A DNA stretch of 64,000 nt from Mucilaginibacter robiniae (lineage in GTDB: Bacteria; Bacteroidota; Bacteroidia; Sphingobacteriales; Sphingobacteriaceae). A model generated the notes under the pieces. It did no database searches and was not told where the DNA came from. It saw nothing but the letters and a program-made list of their open reading frames with translations. The DNA is taken from the NCBI RefSeq assembly GCF_012849215.1, contig NZ_CP051682.1, positions 2,046,001-2,110,000 on the forward strand. The letters run 5' to 3'. Made by a program: the position numbers and the translations under genes. The first letter of the stretch is position 1, and every line of letters starts with the position of its first letter. Below, piece after piece: positions 42,211 through 51,470 of this stretch.

Positions 42211-43104
42211 ATGTTTGATTTTCGACTTAAAGTTTTTTACACCATCGCCAAACGGCTGAATTTTACCAAGGCCGCAACTGAGCTATTCATCAGTCAACCT
42301 GCGGTGACCAAGCATATACGGGAACTGGAAGGACATTTCAAAACTTCCCTGTTCGAGCGGAGCGGCAATAAGCGTATCCAGCTTACTCCTGCAGGCGAAG
42401 TGCTGTTGCAGTACGCTGAAAAGTTGATGAGCATGTATGCGGAATTGGAATTTGACATGAACCAGTTGGTGCAGCAGCACAGCGGTTTGCTGCGCATTGG
42501 CGGCAGTAACACCGTTGCTCAATATGTGCTTCCGCAGGTGCTGGCCCAGTTCCATAAAAAGTTCAGCGGCGTACAAGTGCAGCTGGTTACCGGTAATACC
42601 GAGCAGGTAGAGCAGGCATTGCTCAACAAAGAGATTGACTTGGGCATTGTGGAAGGCATCCACCGGAATGCGCAGCTGCGCTATCAGGAATATCTGCAGG
42701 ATGAACTGGTGATGGTATGCAGCAGTAGCAACAAGACCTTGAAGGCGGAAATCATCAGGCCTGAAGACCTGATGAAGCTACCCCTGCTGATGCGTGAGCC
42801 AGGTTCCGGTACGCTCGATGTCATTGCTCATGCGCTCAAGCCCTTCTCTATAGGGCTGGCTGACCTCCAGGTAGAGATGCAGCTGGGAGGCACTGAAAGT
42901 ATAAAATCTTACCTGCTAGGAAGCGACTGCTTTGCTTTCTTGTCGGTACAGTCCATCCTGAAGGAGCTGCGGTACAATGAGCTGCGCATCATCGACATCA
43001 AAGAGCTCAGTATCGAACGGCCTTTTTACTTCATCCAGCCTCATGGACAGCTATCATCGCTTGGCGAGCTGTTTGTCCGGTTTGCCAAGGCACAAAAGCC
43101 GTAA
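42211..43104 (+). CDS. LysR-family transcriptional regulator (CysL/YeiE-like)
   Basis: A 297-residue LTTR. The N-terminal HTH is MFDFRLKVFYTIAKRLNFTK AATELFISQPAVTKHIRELE; the effector domain of the type-2 binding fold follows (LLRIGGSNTVAQYVLPQVLA, MREPGSGTLDVI). It resembles regulators of sulfur metabolism (CysL, YeiE). YeiE-type LTTRs are often linked to YeiH-family transporters, one of which lies at 58.3 kb. It starts 47 bases after the small membrane protein and may share its promoter. Confidence 0.92.
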   Translation: MFDFRLKVFYTIAKRLNFTKAATELFISQPAVTKHIRELEGHFKTSLFERSGNKRIQLTPAGEVLLQYAEKLMSMYAELEFDMNQLVQQHSGLLRIGGSNTVAQYVLPQVLAQFHKKFSGVQVQLVTGNTEQVEQALLNKEIDLGIVEGIHRNAQLRYQEYLQDELVMVCSSSNKTLKAEIIRPEDLMKLPLLMREPGSGTLDVIAHALKPFSIGLADLQVEMQLGGTESIKSYLLGSDCFAFLSVQSILKELRYNELRIIDIKELSIERPFYFIQPHGQLSSLGELFVRFAKAQKP

Positions 43105-43344
43105 TAAAGCTACTGTTTTGATGCTATACGGATCAGTGGCAGGTATATTTCGTGTCTCGGGATCCGGCTGCCTTGATCCGCAACCGCCGTCCGGATTCAT
43201 TGCAGGCCTTAAGGGCAGCGATTGTTTAAACCGAAATCTTCTGTACAAGAATGGCTTCGTTGAAAATCGTAGTGTTCCACTGAATAAATTAACAGAATCC
43301 ATACATTTTATTTCGCATTTTCCTACGGCATAGTGATTCTGTGA

Positions 43345-43965
43345 TTATACCGCCGCCATGCAGCTGGCAAATTCAGCCAGCTTTAGGGTCTGAGCCGGAT
43401 CAAGCATAATCAGCCCTTCCACAACGAGTTGCCTGCCCGTGATGTTGACCGCAAAATCTTGTTTACAGAGGTTCATCAGGAGCTCAATTACCCGGGCGTC
43501 AATCACCTGCAAGGCCCGTTCCGGGTCATCCGAGGTGACATAAAACTGCCGGTTGAAACTTTTGAACCCTTTAAAATTCAGGGCGACCGGCAAGAAAGGG
43601 TTCAGCAGCCGGTCCGTTAATGTTTTCCTGCGAATAAAGACGGTGCCGAAGTTTCGCTTCAGGCGGGCCAAAGCCACGACCCGGAGCGTATTATGCCTGA
43701 GTTCCGGATTGGGCATGAACAGTCTGGAGCCTTGGAACATTACCTTTAGGATCACCAGCAAACATTGCTTGAATTGATTATCGATAAGCAGAACGCCTGC
43801 AATGTTGCCTTCAAAACCTTTTAAATAAGCATTGACCAGGTCTTTGCGCTGATGGAGGTTAACAACCTGGGTCCGGTATTTTTCTGAAAGCATCTCGCAG
43901 GTTTCTTTCAGGCATAATACCTGCTCATCATCGATACCGTAAGTGTCAAATGGCGGAAGACGCAT
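43345..43965 (-). CDS. Hypothetical protein (DUF3137-like tail)
   Basis: A 206-residue soluble protein: MRLPPFDTYGIDDEQVLCLK, a coiled helical start, then VLLIDNQFKQCLLVILKVMF Q and FKGFKSFNRQFYVTSDDPER ALQVIDARVIELLMNL. The F.V.SDDPE.A..I...V...L pattern recalls DUF3137-type domains, but the match is weak and no function is known. Single minus-strand gene between lysR and the efflux operon; the 240 bases after it contain no intact gene. Confidence 0.65.
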   Translation of the reverse strand: MRLPPFDTYGIDDEQVLCLKETCEMLSEKYRTQVVNLHQRKDLVNAYLKGFEGNIAGVLLIDNQFKQCLLVILKVMFQGSRLFMPNPELRHNTLRVVALARLKRNFGTVFIRRKTLTDRLLNPFLPVALNFKGFKSFNRQFYVTSDDPERALQVIDARVIELLMNLCKQDFAVNITGRQLVVEGLIMLDPAQTLKLAEFASCMAAV

Positions 43966-44032
43966 AAGCGGTGTAAACTGAACCTGATGAATCCACCCGA
44001 CCGCTTTGCTGCAGCCGGGCGGATCAGCAGGG

Positions 44033-45115
44033 TTAATTTAAAGGTGTCCCTGATTTGATTTCATCATTACCATGAAGGACAATCCGGTTGCCGGCCTTCA
44101 GGTTACCAAAAACTTCGGTAGAATCGCTGCCGGCCAGACCCTCCTTGATGTTGACGAGATTCGCCCTGCCGTTCATGTCCTGGATCACATATTCATGCTC
44201 GGTAGAGCGGATAATCGCATTGTTGGGTACCAGCAATGACTTTGCGCCGGTCAGCATCGGGATAGCCACCTCCGCGTACATCCCAGGCTTTAATTTTCCA
44301 TCCGGGTTAAATACATCAATTTCTATGGCTTCCTGCTGCATACTGCCTAAGGAGTTAGCAGAGCGGCTAATTTTCGCCGAGAACTTCTTACCCGGCATCG
44401 CATTGAAGACAAAGCTGACCGGCTGACTGAGGTCAACCTTGTCGACATAATCTTCCGGTATGGAAACCGTCAGACGCATCCGATCTATCGTTTGCAGCAC
44501 CAGCATAGGCTGATCCGTGGCTTTTCCCGGTGCGACCAGCGCACCCGGCGAGACATTACGGTCAATGATGACCCCATTGAAGGGTGCATAAATACGCAGG
44601 TAGCCCTGCATGGTGCCTACCGCGTTGACATTGGATTTCTCGGCCTGCACCATCGCCATATCAGCCTTCATCTTGGAACTGGCGTCGTCCAGATCAAGGG
44701 GGGAAACCGAGCCTGGCTCCTTGGCTGCCTGCTTTAGGCGCTCATATTTTTCATGGCTGGCATCGGCGTTCTCCTTAGCCTGCAGGTATTTGGAGTTAGC
44801 GGCCTGATAAGCCGACTCCATCTCAGGAGCTTCCAGGATAGCCATCAGCTGCCCTTTCTTCACCACCGTCCCCCGGTCTACCAGGAGCTGCTTGACGAAT
44901 CCGTTCACTTTTGGAAAAATATTAACCTGGTTAAAAGGCAACAGCTGGCCGGGTAGTTTTGCACTGCTGGACAACCGCTTCTCAGCAACGGTTCCCAGCT
45001 GGTACTTCGCGGCTTTCTCTTTCTGCCCGCCGGTGAGGTCTACCGGCTTCTGGGTTCCGCCGCAGGCGGCCAGCATCAGGGCTATAACGGTCAATAAACT
45101 AATTTGACATTTCAT
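44033..45115 (-). CDS. RND efflux periplasmic adaptor (HlyD/MFP family)
   Basis: Membrane-fusion lipoprotein of 360 residues from ATG 45115 (MKCQISLLTVIALMLAACGG); this start gives a lipobox LAAC, while starts up to 45142 are possible. Order: lipoyl-like half (LPGQLLPFNQVNIFPKVNGF VKQLLVDRGTVVKKGQLM), an alpha-helical hairpin at about 95-150, the second lipoyl half (GYLRIYAPFNGVIIDRNVSP GALV) and beta-barrel with membrane-proximal domains. It joins the RND pump to the outer-membrane channel. It overlaps the end of the pump gene. Confidence 0.93.
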   Translation of the reverse strand: MKCQISLLTVIALMLAACGGTQKPVDLTGGQKEKAAKYQLGTVAEKRLSSSAKLPGQLLPFNQVNIFPKVNGFVKQLLVDRGTVVKKGQLMAILEAPEMESAYQAANSKYLQAKENADASHEKYERLKQAAKEPGSVSPLDLDDASSKMKADMAMVQAEKSNVNAVGTMQGYLRIYAPFNGVIIDRNVSPGALVAPGKATDQPMLVLQTIDRMRLTVSIPEDYVDKVDLSQPVSFVFNAMPGKKFSAKISRSANSLGSMQQEAIEIDVFNPDGKLKPGMYAEVAIPMLTGAKSLLVPNNAIIRSTEHEYVIQDMNGRANLVNIKEGLAGSDSTEVFGNLKAGNRIVLHGNDEIKSGTPLN

Positions 45116-48100
45116 GGTGCAATTCATTTTGGTTTTGTTCAACAGTGTTGTTTTCAGGCATTAAAGAAGGCTCTACGTAGGTAGTTTTGTCCTGTACCCA
45201 GGCGAAGACCAGGGGAAGAATGAACAAGGCAGCCAGGGTAGAGGCAAACAAGCCGCCGATTACTGCACGGCCCAGCGGCGCGGATTGCTCGCCTGCCTCG
45301 CCCAGCCCCGAAGCCATAGGGATCATACCGGCGATCATGGCGAAGCTGGTCATCAGTATCGGCCGCAACCGGATGGAGGCACTGGTTACCGCTGCCCGGG
45401 TAGCGTTCTTGAACTCCAGCCGCAGATGCTCTCCATTGGTTACAATCAGAATCGCATTTGCCACCGAAACACCGGTCGACATAATCATGCCCATGTAGGA
45501 TTGTAGATTCAGGGTAGAGCCGGTAAGCAGTAAAGCGGTGATGGAACCTAAAATAACGGCGGGGATGGTCACCAAAACTGTCAGCGACAATTTAAATGAC
45601 TGGTAGTTCGCCGCCAGCAGCAGGAAAATCACCAAAATCGCAAATCCCAGCCCGTTCTGCAGGCTGTTTAGGGTGTCGGTCAATAGATTTGACATCCCTT
45701 CTATCGTGACCACTAGCCCCTTAGGTGGCGTTCCCACCGATTTTACTGCCTTCTGCACGGCACGGGTCACACTTCCCAGATCCTTCTTTGAAATATTGGC
45801 GCTGACAGTGATATAGCGTCTTGGCCCGGTGCGGTCAAACTCTCCGGGTGCCGTGGTGAGATTAAACGTAGCCACATCTGCCAACGTAGGGCTGCTCTGT
45901 CCTTTAACCAGAGGAATTTCCTTGAGTTCATCCACGGAGTTCATAATATACTCCGGTATCTGCGCCTGTACCTGATAGGTATAGGAATTGTTCTGGTCAA
46001 GCCACAGGTTTTTGAGCGTAAAGCGGCTGGATGAGGTACTGGCAGTGACTGAACGGGCGACGTCGCTGACGTTCAGGCCGAGCTGCGAAACCTTCAGCCG
46101 GTTCAGGGTAATAGAAATGACCGGGTAGTCCAGCGGCTGGTTGATCTGCACGTCCCGCAGGTAAGATATCTGTTTGAGCTTTACCATCACCTGATTGGCG
46201 TAAGTCTCGATCTGCCGCATATCCTTGCCGGCGACCTGCACTTCCACCGGGGTATTGGCCCCCTGGCTCATGATTTTTTCGGTCATATCAATCGGCTGGA
46301 AGCTGATCGCCATTTCCGGCAGGGCATGGGTAATATTCCGGCGAAGCGCATCTTTCAGTTCATCCATGTTCACTTTGTAATTTTCATCCAGGTTCACCTG
46401 CAGTACCGCTTCATGGGTACCGGTATTAAATACATACAAATTGCTACTACCAAAACTGCTCGGTACCAGGCCTATATAACCGGATGTAATTTTCACATGA
46501 TGGTCAGTTGTTTTATCGATGATTTGCAGCACCTGCTTGAATTTATCTTCTGTCACCTCAAGCCGCGTACCTTCCGGCTCATCCAGCCTCACTTGAAACT
46601 GCCCGTTGTTGAGTTTAGGCATCATGTCTTTACCTATAATAACAAATCCCACAGCTGCCAAGGCAATAACTACAAACAGATATACCAGGATGATAATTTT
46701 TTTAGAAGGCATCAGGCGTTCAAGAATTCTGATGAACCTCAACTTCACTTTTTCAAAAAAATTATTGCTTGTAGGCTCTGCTTTTTCCTCTGCCAAATGC
46801 CGGTTGATTTCCACCTCTTCGTTCCGGTCGAAATCTTCTCCAGCATGAGCGTGAACTGCCCCATGATGATAATGCTGGTACTGTTCGGCTTTGATCATCC
46901 AATTGCTGAGAATTGGCACTAGGGTTTGCGCCAATATATAAGACACAATCATCGTCAGACCAATGGACATAGAAAGCGGCAGGAACATAGCTTTAGGTAC
47001 GCCATTCATCATAAATGATGGCGCAAATACGGCAAGAATACAGAGCAGGATGAGTAGTAAAGGGAATGAAATTTCCTCACAAGCTTCATAAATGGCCTGT
47101 CGCTTAGGCTTACCCATCTCCAGATGCTGGTGAATGTTTTCGATAGTCACTGTAGCTTGGTCAACCAGAATGCCTATAGCCAGGGCTAGCCCGCTTAGTG
47201 TCATGATGTTGATGGTTTGGCCAAACAGGCTAAGCAGCAATACGCCGATGAGGATAGAAACTGGGATGGTAATTACCACGATCAAACTGCTGCGCCAGTC
47301 TTGTAGAAATAATAATACCATTAAGCCGGTCAGCAACGCGCCCAGACCGCCTTCAGTCATGAGGCTTTTTACCGCGTTGACCACGAAGACGGATTGGTCA
47401 AACTCATAGGATATCTTGACGTCGTTAGGCAGCAAGTTCTGCATTTCTGGCATTTTGGCCTTCAGGTTCTGCACTACTGTCCAGGTAGAGGCAGAGGCCG
47501 TCTTGACCACCGGGATATATACTGAGCGCTTGCCGTTGATCAGAGCATAATCCACAGTAATGTCTGCGGCATCGGTAACCCTTGCAATGTCGTTGACATA
47601 AATAGGCACCCCGTTTTTAGTAAGTACCGGGATATTCGCAAAATTCTGTGAATTCTTAACCAGAGAGTTCATTGTTGTCAGGTACATCGTACTACCCACC
47701 CGCAGGTTTCCGGAGGGCGACATCACGTTAAACTTAGCCAACGCATCTACTACCTCATCCGGGGTCAGGTTGTAGCTGCGCATCTTATTGGGGTCAATGC
47801 TCAGGATAATAGACCGGGCGTTGGAACCGAACGGCGGCGGGGCGGACAACCCCGGGATGGTGGAAAACATAGGCCGGATTTTCGTTGCGGCCAGGTCATA
47901 GATATCCTTCAGGTTCTCGGTTTTGCTGTCCAGCACCAGTTCGCCGACGGGCAAAGAGGATGCATCGTATCGGATAACCTGTGGCGGCAGGGCTCCAGGT
48001 GGGAAAAAGCTCTGTGCCCGGTTCACCTGCAAGGCGACCTGGGCGGAAGCCTCGGCCATGTTGGTGCTTTCATAAAATGATATCTTGATGATGGTCAGCC

Positions 48101-48359
48101 CCTGGATACTTTTGCTGCTGATGTTTTTTACACCGTCCACGTACAGAAACTGGTTCTGCAGGCCGGTGGCAAAAAAACCTTCCATCTGCTGCGGCGACAT
48201 ACCCCCATAAGACTCAATCACATAAATGGTGGGAAGATTGAGCTTGGGAAAAATGTCGATCGGAATGTTAATCGCACTGAGCACAGCGAAAATCAAAAGG
48301 CTCAGCGTAACCACGATAATTGTGATCGGCCTTTTCAGTGCGGTGGTTACCATTGACAT
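45099..48359 (-). CDS. RND multidrug/metal efflux permease (AcrB/MdtB type)
   Basis: Inner-membrane proton-driven exporter of 1086 residues with 12 membrane helices and two large periplasmic loops. Conserved: N-terminal RPITIIVVTLSLLIFAVLSA, porter motif YGGMSPQQMEGFFATGLQN, TM4 residues in LSGLALAIGILVDQATVTIE N, and TM10-12 ILIVTNGEHLRLEF, TSASIRLRPILMTSFAMIAG. TM4 has one Asp rather than the DD/heavy-metal DxxxE arrangement. A His-rich cytoplasmic loop, EQYQHYHHGAVHAHAGEDF, at about 500-520 is unusual. The substrate may be drugs or metals. Second gene of the operon. Confidence 0.93.
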   Translation of the reverse strand: MSMVTTALKRPITIIVVTLSLLIFAVLSAINIPIDIFPKLNLPTIYVIESYGGMSPQQMEGFFATGLQNQFLYVDGVKNISSKSIQGLTIIKISFYESTNMAEASAQVALQVNRAQSFFPPGALPPQVIRYDASSLPVGELVLDSKTENLKDIYDLAATKIRPMFSTIPGLSAPPPFGSNARSIILSIDPNKMRSYNLTPDEVVDALAKFNVMSPSGNLRVGSTMYLTTMNSLVKNSQNFANIPVLTKNGVPIYVNDIARVTDAADITVDYALINGKRSVYIPVVKTASASTWTVVQNLKAKMPEMQNLLPNDVKISYEFDQSVFVVNAVKSLMTEGGLGALLTGLMVLLFLQDWRSSLIVVITIPVSILIGVLLLSLFGQTINIMTLSGLALAIGILVDQATVTIENIHQHLEMGKPKRQAIYEACEEISFPLLLILLCILAVFAPSFMMNGVPKAMFLPLSMSIGLTMIVSYILAQTLVPILSNWMIKAEQYQHYHHGAVHAHAGEDFDRNEEVEINRHLAEEKAEPTSNNFFEKVKLRFIRILERLMPSKKIIILVYLFVVIALAAVGFVIIGKDMMPKLNNGQFQVRLDEPEGTRLEVTEDKFKQVLQIIDKTTDHHVKITSGYIGLVPSSFGSSNLYVFNTGTHEAVLQVNLDENYKVNMDELKDALRRNITHALPEMAISFQPIDMTEKIMSQGANTPVEVQVAGKDMRQIETYANQVMVKLKQISYLRDVQINQPLDYPVISITLNRLKVSQLGLNVSDVARSVTASTSSSRFTLKNLWLDQNNSYTYQVQAQIPEYIMNSVDELKEIPLVKGQSSPTLADVATFNLTTAPGEFDRTGPRRYITVSANISKKDLGSVTRAVQKAVKSVGTPPKGLVVTIEGMSNLLTDTLNSLQNGLGFAILVIFLLLAANYQSFKLSLTVLVTIPAVILGSITALLLTGSTLNLQSYMGMIMSTGVSVANAILIVTNGEHLRLEFKNATRAAVTSASIRLRPILMTSFAMIAGMIPMASGLGEAGEQSAPLGRAVIGGLFASTLAALFILPLVFAWVQDKTTYVEPSLMPENNTVEQNQNELHHEMSN

Positions 48360-48365
48360 AATTGT

Positions 48366-49751
48366 TTATTTTATATAGTTTAAAACTGAATTAACTTGAT
48401 TTTCAGTGATCGCTTTCTGGAAAACGGCTGAAGTATAATTGTATTTGGCCTGCATGTAATCCGTCTCGGCGCGGTAGAGGATATTGAGCGCGGCATCTAG
48501 CTCAATGATGTCCGTCAAGCCGTTGCGGTACAAGGATAGTTTCTGCCGGTAACCATCTGAGGCTGCCTTTAATTGTTTGGGAATTTCCCTTAACCGGTCT
48601 AAAGACGTCTGCAGCTCGACATCAGCTTGGCTGGCACTCACAGAAAGTAGCTGCTCCTGCTCCTGCAGCTTTTTGAAGGCATAATTCGTGCTGGCCTTCT
48701 GCGTACGCAGCTTCAGCTGCCTGCGCCGAAGGTCGAACAGGTTATAAGAGATCCCGATACCAACCAGATAATTCCCCCGCTGGAATCCGTAGCCGGAGGA
48801 AAGGCTGTTGTACTGGCCTGCCGCATCAACGCTGGACGCACGGCCCCAGCCGGCTGCTTCAAAAAAGATTTTAGGGTTATACAGATTTTTAACCAGGCTT
48901 TCCCGCTGCAGGTTATTCTGGTAAACGGATTTGTAAAAATTAACGAGCGGATGATTCGCCGTATCAGAAGGAAAAGTGTAGGCTACCGGCTGACCGATCA
49001 GCGTATTTTCCACGGTACTGTCCGGGATAATGGACTGATAGGGAAACCCGCTGACAGAAGATAGCTGTAACTGGATCTGCTTAAGCTGATTGGTCAATTC
49101 AATATAGTTCAGACGAGCCTTCGACAGCTCCGCATCCGCAATGCTGGTATCAACCCCGGCCCGGACGCCGCTTACCGCTAGGGACTTGATAGAGCGGTAG
49201 ATTTCCTGGGTGCGCTGAATATTGCGGTTTTGGATGCCGAGAAAATCCTGTAACCGCAATAGTTGAAGATAATTGGCAATGGTATAAGCCTCCAGGTCAT
49301 ACTTGGACTCTGCATACTGCTTCTGTTCAACGACCACATCGGAGTTTGCAACCCTGTTTTCAGCAGCATAACGCCCGAAGTTATAAATTTCCCAGTCCAG
49401 TGCTGCAATACCGAAATTATCGGACATCGTGGTGGTGACGTTCGTGTTATGAATACCGCCTGAACTGGAAGGAATGATTCCGAACCCGAAGTACGGTCCG
49501 GTGGTATTGTTGCTGGTGCCGATATCTGCCTGATAATTGAGCCGCAGGTTAGGCAGCCAGTTATTATGAGTTTCTGCAGCCTGAGCCCTGCGGATCGCTA
49601 TGGCTGCCGAGTCGGTCAGCAGCGTGGGCGCTTTCTGATCCACCTGGATCAGCAATTGTTTTAAAGTGACAGGAGGTGACTGTTGGGCATTCGCTATTGC
49701 TGCAAAGAGCAGCAAGGGAAGCATGCCTGCGTATCTGTTGAAACTTAGCAT
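48366..49751 (-). CDS. TolC-family outer-membrane efflux channel
   Basis: Outer-membrane factor of 461 residues with a signal peptide (MLSFNRYAGMLPLLLFAAIA NAQ) and the two repeated coiled-coil halves of TolC/CusC proteins (AIAIRRAQAAETHNNWLPNL RLNYQADIG; AQADVELQTSLDRLREIPKQ LKAASDGY; LYRNGLTDIIELDAALNIL). First gene of the efflux operon, 6 bases upstream of the RND pump. Confidence 0.92.
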   Translation of the reverse strand: MLSFNRYAGMLPLLLFAAIANAQQSPPVTLKQLLIQVDQKAPTLLTDSAAIAIRRAQAAETHNNWLPNLRLNYQADIGTSNNTTGPYFGFGIIPSSSGGIHNTNVTTTMSDNFGIAALDWEIYNFGRYAAENRVANSDVVVEQKQYAESKYDLEAYTIANYLQLLRLQDFLGIQNRNIQRTQEIYRSIKSLAVSGVRAGVDTSIADAELSKARLNYIELTNQLKQIQLQLSSVSGFPYQSIIPDSTVENTLIGQPVAYTFPSDTANHPLVNFYKSVYQNNLQRESLVKNLYNPKIFFEAAGWGRASSVDAAGQYNSLSSGYGFQRGNYLVGIGISYNLFDLRRRQLKLRTQKASTNYAFKKLQEQEQLLSVSASQADVELQTSLDRLREIPKQLKAASDGYRQKLSLYRNGLTDIIELDAALNILYRAETDYMQAKYNYTSAVFQKAITENQVNSVLNYIK

Positions 49752-49872
49752 CTTAGTTTTAAAAGAAAATGGAAAATAGTCCGATATGGTAAGGTTGTAT
49801 CTGGTTGGGAACCTTCCTCACGTAAAGCGGAATTAAGAAATACGAACAGCTAAAAACCGGACGGTAATAGCA

Positions 49873-50265
49873 TCAGATGCGAAGCGAACAGATCGACAGG
49901 TAGGAATGCCTAGTAATGAAAAATCTGTCTTTATCCGGTAACGCAGCTGTAGTCCGCCTGCAGAAAAAGCCAAAGAAGATGGCTAAGACAGAAAAAATAC
50001 TGGAGAAAGCCGTAAGGCTGATTGGGGTGGCAGCCTTTTCTTTGAACAATACAGTTTTGTCCATCCGGTCCACCAGGCAGGCCGCGTGCGAACCTGCTGT
50101 TTCTTTACGCTTGTGAATGGAATTCTGCGAATGGATTCTTGAGGAAGTCTGAATCAGGCGGGGAAGAAAAAAAATATGAGAGACGGTTACCAGCAGATAT
50201 ACCGTTACCAGGAGAAGCACCTGTAGGTTCAAATATTTTTTTTCGGGAGACACCTTTAACGCCAA
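49873..50265 (-). CDS. Small membrane protein upstream of the efflux operon
   Basis: A frame of 130 codons with one clear N-terminal membrane helix (LNLQVLLLVTVYLLVTVSHI FFL) and a second hydrophobic stretch (SLTAFSSIFSVLAIFFGFF). The start is doubtful: TTG 50265 or GTG 50253 (VSPEKKYLNLQ); no ATG precedes the helix. A TATATTTG box overlaps the TTG. The helix sequence is protein-like; the Arg/Lys-rich middle less so. It may be an accessory protein of the efflux operon or partly spurious. Confidence 0.45.
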   Translation of the reverse strand: MALKVSPEKKYLNLQVLLLVTVYLLVTVSHIFFLPRLIQTSSRIHSQNSIHKRKETAGSHAACLVDRMDKTVLFKEKAATPISLTAFSSIFSVLAIFFGFFCRRTTAALPDKDRFFITRHSYLSICSLRI

Positions 50266-50521
50266 ATATATGATTACAACGCAAAAATATAATTAAGTAT
50301 ATATACACGTATGCAAAATTTTTGTTTTGATCGGTATTTTACTTTAGGCAGACAGCCACCAAGTTAACAGCGGAACGAACCCGGCCCATCTGCTGTCCAA
50401 CAGCCGTTTTTTTTCGCCGTACACTACGGATTTAGTCAGGCAATAGTAATTCGTTCGGTTTTCCGCTGCTGCGATTGAATTGGTCGGCTATCAGATTAAA
50501 TAATATATATGATGTCTTTTT

Positions 50522-50595
50522 CATAACATTGAGTTATGGTTAATCACTTTTTGAGATAAAAACCTTATGTTTTTGTGATGGATATTTGTATCAAT
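50522..50595 (+). promoter_or_regulatory. Promoter with ATAAC-N5-GTTAT inverted repeat (site 3)
   Basis: ATAAC-ATTGA-GTTAT at 50523-50537, extended by C/G to CATAAC...GTTATG. The centre is 55 bases from TTTG (50585-50588), directly followed by TATCAA; the gene starts at 50610, 73 bases after the repeat. It lies in a 344-base gene-free region (50266-50609) whose remainder is AT-rich and holds nothing else recognised. Confidence 0.72.
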
Positions 50596-50609
50596 AAACG
50601 GATAAAATC

Positions 50610-50981
50610 ATGAAAACGTACGAGTTAGTAATCGACCCAAAATTTGCAGAAAACGGCAAGAATTGCCAGGCAAACTTGAGCCCGGTTGCACCTGTGGTGC
50701 ACACTGCTCAAGAAGATAGATCGGTGATTGGTATTAAAACCGACTCCGGCTGGTTTGACAAAGATGCCCCGCAAAACCTGACCAGCAAAGGCGCTGCCCT
50801 GCGGGCAATCCTGGTGGTTTGTATGCCCGCCCTATCTGCCATTGACTGGTACCTGGGCACCTACACCATGATTTTCTTTGCACCGCTCACTATGTATTTA
50901 GCAGTAACTGCCCTCACCATGACCTGCCCGGTAAAGGAATTGTTCAGCAACTACCGCCACAAAAACCTGCCCGAACTGTAA
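50610..50981 (+). CDS. Small membrane protein (DUF2892-like)
   Basis: A 123-residue protein with a soluble N-terminal part (MKTYELVIDPKFAENGKNCQ and QEDRSVIGIKTDSGWFDKDA P) and two membrane segments (ALRAILVVCMPALSAIDWYL and MIFFAPLTMYLAVTALTMTC P). The membrane half resembles DUF2892 modules that accompany rhodaneses (YgaP type). Cysteines at about 20 and 107 may handle sulfur. Controlled by site 3 promoter; single gene ending before a convergent pair. Confidence 0.7.
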   Translation: MKTYELVIDPKFAENGKNCQANLSPVAPVVHTAQEDRSVIGIKTDSGWFDKDAPQNLTSKGAALRAILVVCMPALSAIDWYLGTYTMIFFAPLTMYLAVTALTMTCPVKELFSNYRHKNLPEL

Positions 50982-51056
50982 ATACCGGATAAAGCAGTTA
51001 GCTGCTTGCATCAACGGGCAAACTTCCGGGCATTCATCATACTCATACTGGCTATT

Positions 51057-51470
51057 TTAGCCACCAAGTCCGCTAAATAAACTGAAGCTGAGAATACCCA
51101 GCACAATCAAGGTGATGACCACATACATCCGGTCTTTCTCTTTAATGAAGCCATAGATAGAAAAAAGCACACGTGCCACCGGGGTAAACAATAGTAAAAG
51201 CACGCCCAGTTGTATAACGGCGGTACTGTGCAGGTGCCAGGCATCCTCCAGCACTGCCCGAACGTGTGTAAGCCGTTCCGGCTCACCGTTAAACTTCCGG
51301 TAATGAGGTGCCCGGGCATGTTGCTGCCAGGCGAACAGGATGCCGCCCGACAGCACCAGCAAGGCGGAGGCCAGCACACCGGTGCGCAGCAGCACTCCCA
51401 TCTGCTGTTCAATTTCTTTATCCTTATCGTGTTGCGGTGTTAGCGCCTTAGAGTTTTCCGGTAATACCAT
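51057..51470 (-). CDS. DUF1634 membrane protein
   Basis: A 137-residue protein with three membrane segments: LLRTGVLASALLVLSGGILF AW, HSTAVIQLGVLLLLFTPVAR VLF and YVVITLIVLGILSFSLF. DUF1634 proteins are typically encoded next to TauE/SafE transporters, as here, where the genes overlap by 23 bases. It is likely an accessory subunit for sulfur-anion export. Confidence 0.88.
   Translation of the reverse strand: MVLPENSKALTPQHDKDKEIEQQMGVLLRTGVLASALLVLSGGILFAWQQHARAPHYRKFNGEPERLTHVRAVLEDAWHLHSTAVIQLGVLLLLFTPVARVLFSIYGFIKEKDRMYVVITLIVLGILSFSLFSGLGG

Noticed and set aside
43054..43302. Minus-strand 82-codon frame behind lysR
   Set aside because: It overlaps the lysR end and has no recognisable family or start context.
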